The position numbers were made by a program, and so were the translations under genes. Shown here in pieces: positions 57,975 to 64,000 of a stretch of 64,000 nt of DNA. This DNA comes from Spongilla lacustris. Lineage: Eukaryota > Porifera > Demospongiae > Spongillida > Spongillidae. The DNA lies in contig OX442427.1 of assembly GCA_949361645.1 (NCBI GenBank), positions 5,816,757 to 5,880,756 on the forward strand, in the 5' to 3' direction. The notes below the pieces were generated by a model. It did no database searches. It was not told the DNA's origin and worked only from the letters and a program-made list of their open reading frames with translations. Each line of letters starts with the position of its first letter. The first letter of the stretch is position 1.

Positions 57975-60157
57975 ATATTATTAAAATATACATGTATAAT
58001 TATATACATGTACAACCTTTCTGGGCTCATTACGAATTACTTATGCGATCCCTACATGTGTTATTTGGAAGCTACGCCGTATTTTCATGCATGTGCAAGT
58101 ATCCATTCGCTGTTGCGAAACGGGTTGCTCATATACTGTACGGTATTGTGCAGATGATATTCAACGTATAATATCTTATGCATACGCACAACACGACATC
58201 AGGTTCGAAAATTGGGCACCTGTTTTATCAAGTCGAATTGTGTCATGCATTTAGTTTGATTTGTGGGCAATGGTGGCTGGCAGCACACCTGTACGCCGGC
58301 TGTGTTTGAAGCACAATGCTGTACTTATTGATACACAAGACACAAACCTCTTTATGGCTGAGTCAATACCATTGGTCATATGATGAGTGTGCATGACCCA
58401 ATGTGATCAAGATGAGAGTCATAAAATACATGTACACACACTGTGTCAAGTAAAATAACTAACTGACCATTATATTATCCTTACCACTTAGAGATTACAA
58501 TATCAAAAAAAATGCCCATCATGAACAGTAATTTCTTTCATTGATACAGGAATGCTGGCCATGTAATACTAATTTTAAAACACAGTTAGGATCGAACGAG
58601 TACATGTTACATGCCAACAAGGATTACAATTAATGTTGGCTTGCTTCCATACTGAGCTACCCATATGATCCACTTTCAATGTGACATTTCAATATCATTA
58701 CCCTCATCACATACATTTGATGTGACTAGATATTATTTGAGACCTGTAACGCGAAAATTGGGCCAGGTAAAGATTGGTCCTGGCGAACCACTTTTCGCTG
58801 CGACCCCGGACCAGTTTTGGCTGCAAAAATTAGTCCGGGTTGCCAAAAGTGGTCCGGGTGTATCAACCTTGCAGGAAACCATTTTATAGCTGCAGTAAAT
58901 TAAATGTACTGTGCCAGTACATGTATACTAGTACCATACATGTATATGTGAGCGTATTCAGACATTGACCCCTGTAATTGTGTAGCGGCTAGTTTTTTGT
59001 TCATGTACAGGATTCTGGGTTGGTAGGCATAATTCAATAATATGTGACACTGACAAATCATGCATAGTACATCTGGAGTCTATTATATTACCCTGTAATA
59101 TAAGCATATAGAAATGTGGAATTATGAATTAAATTCGTATGATGTCATATAATCTGGCTTGTCCCCAGTCTCACTTATGTAAGCAAAATGAGATAAGTGA
59201 GTCTGAGAATGAGATAAGAAGCATCATTTATGGCGTTCCTTTTTCCCAGACGCAGTTCAAGACAAGCTTAAGGTTCACGAGGTTCAAATTCAAAGTTGGC
59301 GCGCTCGTTGGCATATATGTTTGGTAAGACTTCGCCATTGAAAACCAGAAGTGTTCATGGATATGGGTGGTGCCAGGTGAGTAAACTAAGTGATGATATT
59401 TGTGCTCCGAGGCCTAATGTACTGGGTATTAAAAACATATTTCTGAGAGAGCATTACAACATTGGTTACTCAGCTACTTCGTGTGGTGCTGGTGGGACCT
59501 TGTCTCGAGATACTGTTGGAATTTACAGGGTCACACATATGTCTCTGGTCGCCAGGGGACCCTCTGAGATTTATAACTTACACTCCTTGTCTGTAGTGCT
59601 TTTGAGCACACCAAATCATGCTAAAATGATGGTGTCCAAGGTGTTATGTACACATGTCTCTCGATGGGCTCGGATTAGAGATACAGGCTATCTTGCTGTT
59701 ACCCCACGAGCAGTTGTCCATGCAGCACCACCTATGTTGACCAGAGCATTGTCCAGCACCTGTAAAGCCAGAATCGCTTCAAAAGTCTGTAATGCATGCT
59801 CGCAGGTGTGAGTGCAATATACATGTACAATAAAAAATATGTTGATGGAACTGAGACATACTCTGAAACCTTTATTAAACTTGTGTGCATATTGGCAATG
59901 GTTTGTAATTTTTGAAAAATGCCCTTTTTTAGTTGCCTTTCACTAGCTGGGGGCCATTCTATATAAGTCATCACTATTTTCCCCATGCATAGATGTCTAT
60001 GCATGTACATGTATAGTTGTTATAGTGGGCCCGTGACTTATTGAATTTATATCCACAATATAAGGTAGCCCATTTCAATGCATGATTATTTATAGTCGGA
60101 TATGATTCTTAAAGACTGAAACAAATGTGCATGTGAAATCGTTTTAGCTTGAATGAG
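57975..60157. other. No gene recognised; one long unassigned ORF
   Basis: 59296-59811 (+) is open for 171 codons (opening ATG not certain; the first codon may be TTG), with cysteine/serine-rich composition and no motif I recognise; it may be chance. 58760-58865 repeats GGTCC words (TTGGTCCTGG, GTGGTCCGGG) related to 14205-14275. Confidence 0.35.
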
Positions 60158-61020
60158 GGTGTGGAAGGAAGGCTAATGGTGTCACGTTAGCCAGCCACCT
60201 AGTCATACACCACAGGCATTTGACCGCAATGTCCTAGCTTATCTGCGCATTAAATGCCGACAACACTGAGGAGAACTAAACGCAATTGCTCTGTGTTCTT
60301 GTATGTGCAGTTGGCCTTGGTTGTCGCAAAACTGCATGCGTCGACATGACATATCGACTCTGATATCAGCTAAATGCCCCTTTGGCGATGCGCGTCACTG
60401 ATATGTATTTTGCTCACTTAATTGAGTCTGCATGGAGGAGATCAACACGGCATGCTTGAAGGAAATTGTTAGCTTCAATAGGCTCTTGTCTGCTACATGA
60501 TCAATCGCAACAGAGGTGTGGAGGGAAGGCTATTAAAAGGTGTCGTGTCAGCCAGCCACCTATATAATCATATTCCACAGGCATTTGACCACAATGCCCT
60601 TATCTGCGCATTAAAAATGCCGACAACATGAGAAAACGCAATCATGCTCTGAGTTCTTGTATGTACAGCTGGCGTCGTTGTCGCAAAACTGCATGCATGA
60701 GTCGATATCAGCTAGATGCATGCGGCAGCATGCCCCTTTAACGTTGTGCGTCATATGTATTTTGCTCACTTTATGGAGTCTGCAGGAGGAGATCAACGCT
60801 GCACGTTTGAACGAAATTGTTATAGCTTAAATAAGCTCTCGTCTGCTGGTCAATCGCAAAAGGGGTGTGGAGGGAAGGCTAAAGGTTTAGTGTCAGCCAG
60901 CCAGCTAATCATATTTTACAGCATTTGACCGCAACGTCCGCGCATTCAATGCAATTGCGCTCCGCATATTCAGCTGTGTTCTTGTATGTGCAGTTGGCGC
61001 AAAACTGCACGGATCGAAAC
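60158..61020. repeat. Tandem repeat array, ~350-bp unit, about 2.5 copies
   Basis: GGTGTGGAAGGAAGGCTAAT at 60158 recurs as GGTGTGGAGGGAAGGCTA at about 60516 and 60864. Each is followed by CAGCCAGCCA, GGCATTTGACC, CTGCGCATTAAATGC, CTTGTATGTGCAGTTGG and CGCAAAACTGCA in the same order; the third copy is shortened. Units have diverged by substitutions and small indels. Confidence 0.85.
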
Positions 61021-62535
61021 AGTGCACGGCGGGCTATATCATCAAACAATCAATAAAGGTTTATATCTGCATGTCTGGTAAACTGAGACGTATTCAAAAC
61101 GTGTTTATTTTAATTCAAGTCTTGCAAATGCCGACTATCGATAGACCGGAGCCTGATGACCGGAGGTCGCCGCTATTATTGCATACACGATTGCAGCCTC
61201 AATCGTAGGTTCATGCATAGACTCTTATACTTAGGGGTTGAAAATACGACTGAATTGTTGAAACAATTAATGGCAATGAAAGCATATACGCACAGTAAAA
61301 AGCAAATTAAAGCTACCCTCTGTTCAGACAAGACCCTGAGCATAAAAGCAATTAGGAGTGCAGTAATCCAACGGTCCATTTCCCGGCCCGCCTTGCATCT
61401 CCTGTGCCCATCCGTGGCCTGTTGCGCTGCAAACGTAAATTTCACCTGCTAACATTACAATTTCATTATCAAATTCTTGTTGTACATCACATGAATGAAT
61501 GAAATTAAAGTTTAAAATCGAAAAAAAAAAAAAAAGAAATTGGTTGAATTGTGGCCGGGCAAGTAGAAAGACAAGGATTACGTCAATAATGATCAGCATT
61601 TATCCAGTTATAACATCGGTGACTGCTAAAATGAATCAGAATGTAAGCTCTGTAATGTTGTATTCATCATTATAGTCATCATAATGTGATTGCTGCAATC
61701 TCTTGCGTGTTTATCTGTGCATATTTACACATCTATATAAGAAAACAGAGGTGGTTCAGTATGGAGCTGGAGGGATGCTTACAGAGCTGGGGGGTCAAGG
61801 GATGGCTATGAAGGTGGCCCGGGGTGACATTAATTACTTTATATATAAGGATAGGTAGCTGAAAAAATCGTGTACCCATGAATAGTTTTAAAGTATGTCA
61901 ATAATTGGACTGGAATTTTATTTAAAATTACAATACGTACGCTATAGCATAGTAGATTAACTTAGATCAGCTTCATGTGTACGGAGCATAACCAAGTAGT
62001 CTAGACCTTTTTTGTAACCCAATATGCTGTGTTAATGTTGTAACAATTCTAATTATTATGCACCTTATTTCTGTATTAAACCATTACTGAGTAGTTTTAT
62101 AGTTCAAAAGATATTACATCATTAATTATATGCATATGCATACATTAACAAAATAATGTTCCAATTTGCTTTGCTGCTATTCAGAAGGAAGGCTGTCCTT
62201 GATCTAGAGTGCCTCATTGAAGAACATATAAGTGCCTGAGCATGTTGCCCTTACAGCTCCTGTGATTTAAAAAAAAAATGGATTAGTGTTGTATATAAAC
62301 TACAAATTAACTAACGACAACCCAACTGAAACAGCCTAGGTAGATGAAAAAGGGTCATATCAGCCTAAAGGCATTGTGCATTTCCATTCGTTGCTTGATT
62401 CAAATTGTCTAAGATATGAAGAATCACCCTTTCTAGAGCTTGGGATGATGCCCAAAGCACATGCACAAAAAGAGCCGACAACCAAGCACTTCATGTCCTA
62501 TGTCAACTAAGCTTGACGTAAGACAGTTAAAAAGA
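61021..62535. other. Intergenic, nothing recognised
   Basis: Overlapping open frames on both strands at 61156-61599 contain no recognised domain. No exon model is supported. Confidence 0.4.
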
Positions 62536-63123
62536 TCACCGGTTCCATTGAGATATTCTTATTGGAAATTCAAAAAATAGAGAACATAAGTTGAAAAAAG
62601 AAAATACTGAAAGTATGCATAATAAAAACTGAAAATGGCCAGCTTCAATTGTAGTTGAGAGCACAATTAGCTGCCTGAATCCCTTTTTTATAAAAAAGGA
62701 GCGAGAGTCAGGTCTGCTATCTGAAACGGTGACATGGAGACTGCTCGAGTTCAGCGATTTAGCATAATCGATTACTCGATCCAGTAAAGCTGATCCATAT
62801 CCCTTACCGCTTGACTTTGAAGGGTCAGCTAGGCAAAGGGTCTTTATTTCAACACTATTGGTCAAGCCGCAAGGTCCGAACTCTGCCGTTGGTTGAAGCT
62901 TGTAGACCACTAGACCAAGAGGCGCAGGACTGCAAGATGTTGATTCCGTTGGTACTAGAAGCACGTCGCAGCGCCGATCCGCAGATCGTCGGATTAATTC
63001 TAGCGCTTTTTCTTGTGGGCCATAGACAGGTACGATAAGCTTGGTGAATACATCCTCCACAAAAGGTATTAGATGGCTATTGCTGCAATCGCTTACTGCC
63101 AAAAACGAAATATGCTGAGTCAT
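62536..63123 (-). CDS. GNAT-family N-acetyltransferase, intronless
   Basis: ATG at 63123; 195 codons. The GNAT fold is read from EIKTLCLADPSKSSGKGYGS ALLDRVIDYAK at roughly residues 92-122, where SGKGYG is the acetyl-CoA pyrophosphate loop (Q/RxxGxG/A type), followed by SSSLHVTVSD and SFFIKKGF, the usual beta5/alpha4 end of the domain. GNAT enzymes transfer acetyl from acetyl-CoA to an amine; the acceptor is unknown here. After GFRQ the last ~40 residues are strongly hydrophobic (FLLCILSVFSFFNLCSLFFE), unusual for a GNAT; they could be a tail anchor or read-through into a 3' intron or UTR. A single-exon structure contrasts with the many-intron neighbours and could mean horizontal acquisition or retroposition. 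Confidence 0.78.
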   Translation of the reverse strand: MTQHISFLAVSDCSNSHLIPFVEDVFTKLIVPVYGPQEKALELIRRSADRRCDVLLVPTESTSCSPAPLGLVVYKLQPTAEFGPCGLTNSVEIKTLCLADPSKSSGKGYGSALLDRVIDYAKSLNSSSLHVTVSDSRPDSRSFFIKKGFRQLIVLSTTIEAGHFQFLLCILSVFSFFNLCSLFFEFPIRISQWNR

Positions 63124-64000
63124 TTGTTCATGCAGTAGAGCGCCACAAGTATATACGGATTCGACTTTTAAAGGTCAAATGCACTATAATACTGCTATCA
63201 TGCACTATATATCATATATATATATATATATATATATAGCCGGCTGCATGCATGTATGCAGCTCAGTATAGCTGAAGAAGCAAAATGCCATAAAAGTCAC
63301 TTGCTATAGCTGGCTGGGAAATGGGAATAGCGTATAAATATAGTTAATCTGCCCCCGTTAATGTAATATAGCTTCTGCGTAGCAGTATGCATTTGGAATG
63401 TGCTGTGCTGTACTAATTATTAAGTTTGTAGGCGTCAGGGGGATTTACCAGGTAATTCCCCTCAAGCGCTGTTTGTTTACAGGAAATAGAATCTCGTTTA
63501 GGGACTATACTGACCGGTATTTGCATGGATTCATCATTGACCACCATAATTATACAGCAACTGATATATACAATGCTAGTAGCAATAATTTATGTGTCAT
63601 TGCAAATAAGCTAGAGGATGCACATGACGTGTCTTATTTGGCAATCCGGTTTCCTCACTATAAGGCGTAGATCATGCCGGTGCGCATGCATGTAATGGGC
63701 GAATGCATGCAATGCAGTGCATGCAATGCAATTTCATGGCAAACACTTAATGTGGATCGCCAAGACACCATGTTTGCTTTCTTTGTCTTCATAACCTGGA
63801 AAGGACTTGTACAGCCGAACCGCATCGTCTATGGGACGGTCAGCGTAGTCAGGGAGGCATTTCACCACGGAGATTGCTTGTAGCATGTCCTGAAAACTAT
63901 AGAGTGTTGAGTAAACAACATGGTTCATGGATGATGGATCACGGTCTTATACGACTTATATGAGTCCACCTGAACGACTTGGACTTGGATCGAGTGTGGA
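63124..64000. other. Intergenic, nothing recognised
   Basis: Contains an AT dinucleotide run at about 63211-63238 upstream of the GNAT ORF and GCATGC-rich sequence at 63690-63735. No supported gene. Confidence 0.4.

Overview
This window looks like animal nuclear DNA. Genes are split by many introns (several only 48-60 bp), there are no operons, and recognisable families (CYP46-like P450, GH31 glycosidase, LRAT-like proteins) sit among palindromic non-autonomous transposons and satellites. A demosponge or another early-branching metazoan is my best guess. That is inferred from compact introns, AT-rich intergenic DNA and mobile-element content, not from a diagnostic marker.

Layout. 1-4.9 kb: a C-rich interspersed element, then three back-to-back ~822-bp palindromic elements (family A). 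6.56-13.15 kb (+): a CYP46-like cytochrome P450 with twelve recognised exons; the N-terminal anchor exon was not found. 15.9-21.2 kb and 24.1-31.4 kb (+): a tandem duplication of a 12-exon, probably secreted GH31 glycoside hydrolase that has no N-terminal beta-sandwich domain. The copies are separated by a broken Ty3/gypsy-type gag, and their introns carry large satellites, including 280 uninterrupted CCCT-type units. 32-37 kb: repeats and DNA without recognisable genes. 37.1-39.0 kb (-): a chimeric pseudogene in which the last repeat of the LRAT-like gene is joined directly to the 3' half of the P450. 40.7-46.6 kb (-): the intact LRAT-like gene, at least six exons and 1,151 codons, holding seven tandem LRAT-like repeats of which only the last keeps the His...His...Asn-Cys-Glu-His pattern. 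47.3-50.2 kb: a foldback element with 41-bp terminal inverted repeats and internal minisatellites. 50.4-58 kb: an integrase zinc-finger ORF and a cluster of short inverted-repeat transposons, including an hAT-like element with an exact 8-bp target duplication and further family A copies. 60.2-61.0 kb: a tandem array with a ~350-bp unit. 62.5-63.1 kb (-): an intronless GNAT acetyltransferase ORF.

How the genes relate. The P450 and the LRAT-like protein belong to families that act on lipids (sterols; acyl or retinoid substrates), and fragments of both are fused in the pseudogene. Nothing here proves a shared pathway. The most unusual coding locus is the multi-LRAT gene. All exon models were read by eye from GT/AG sites, reading-frame continuity and family resemblance; no alignment or expression data were available.
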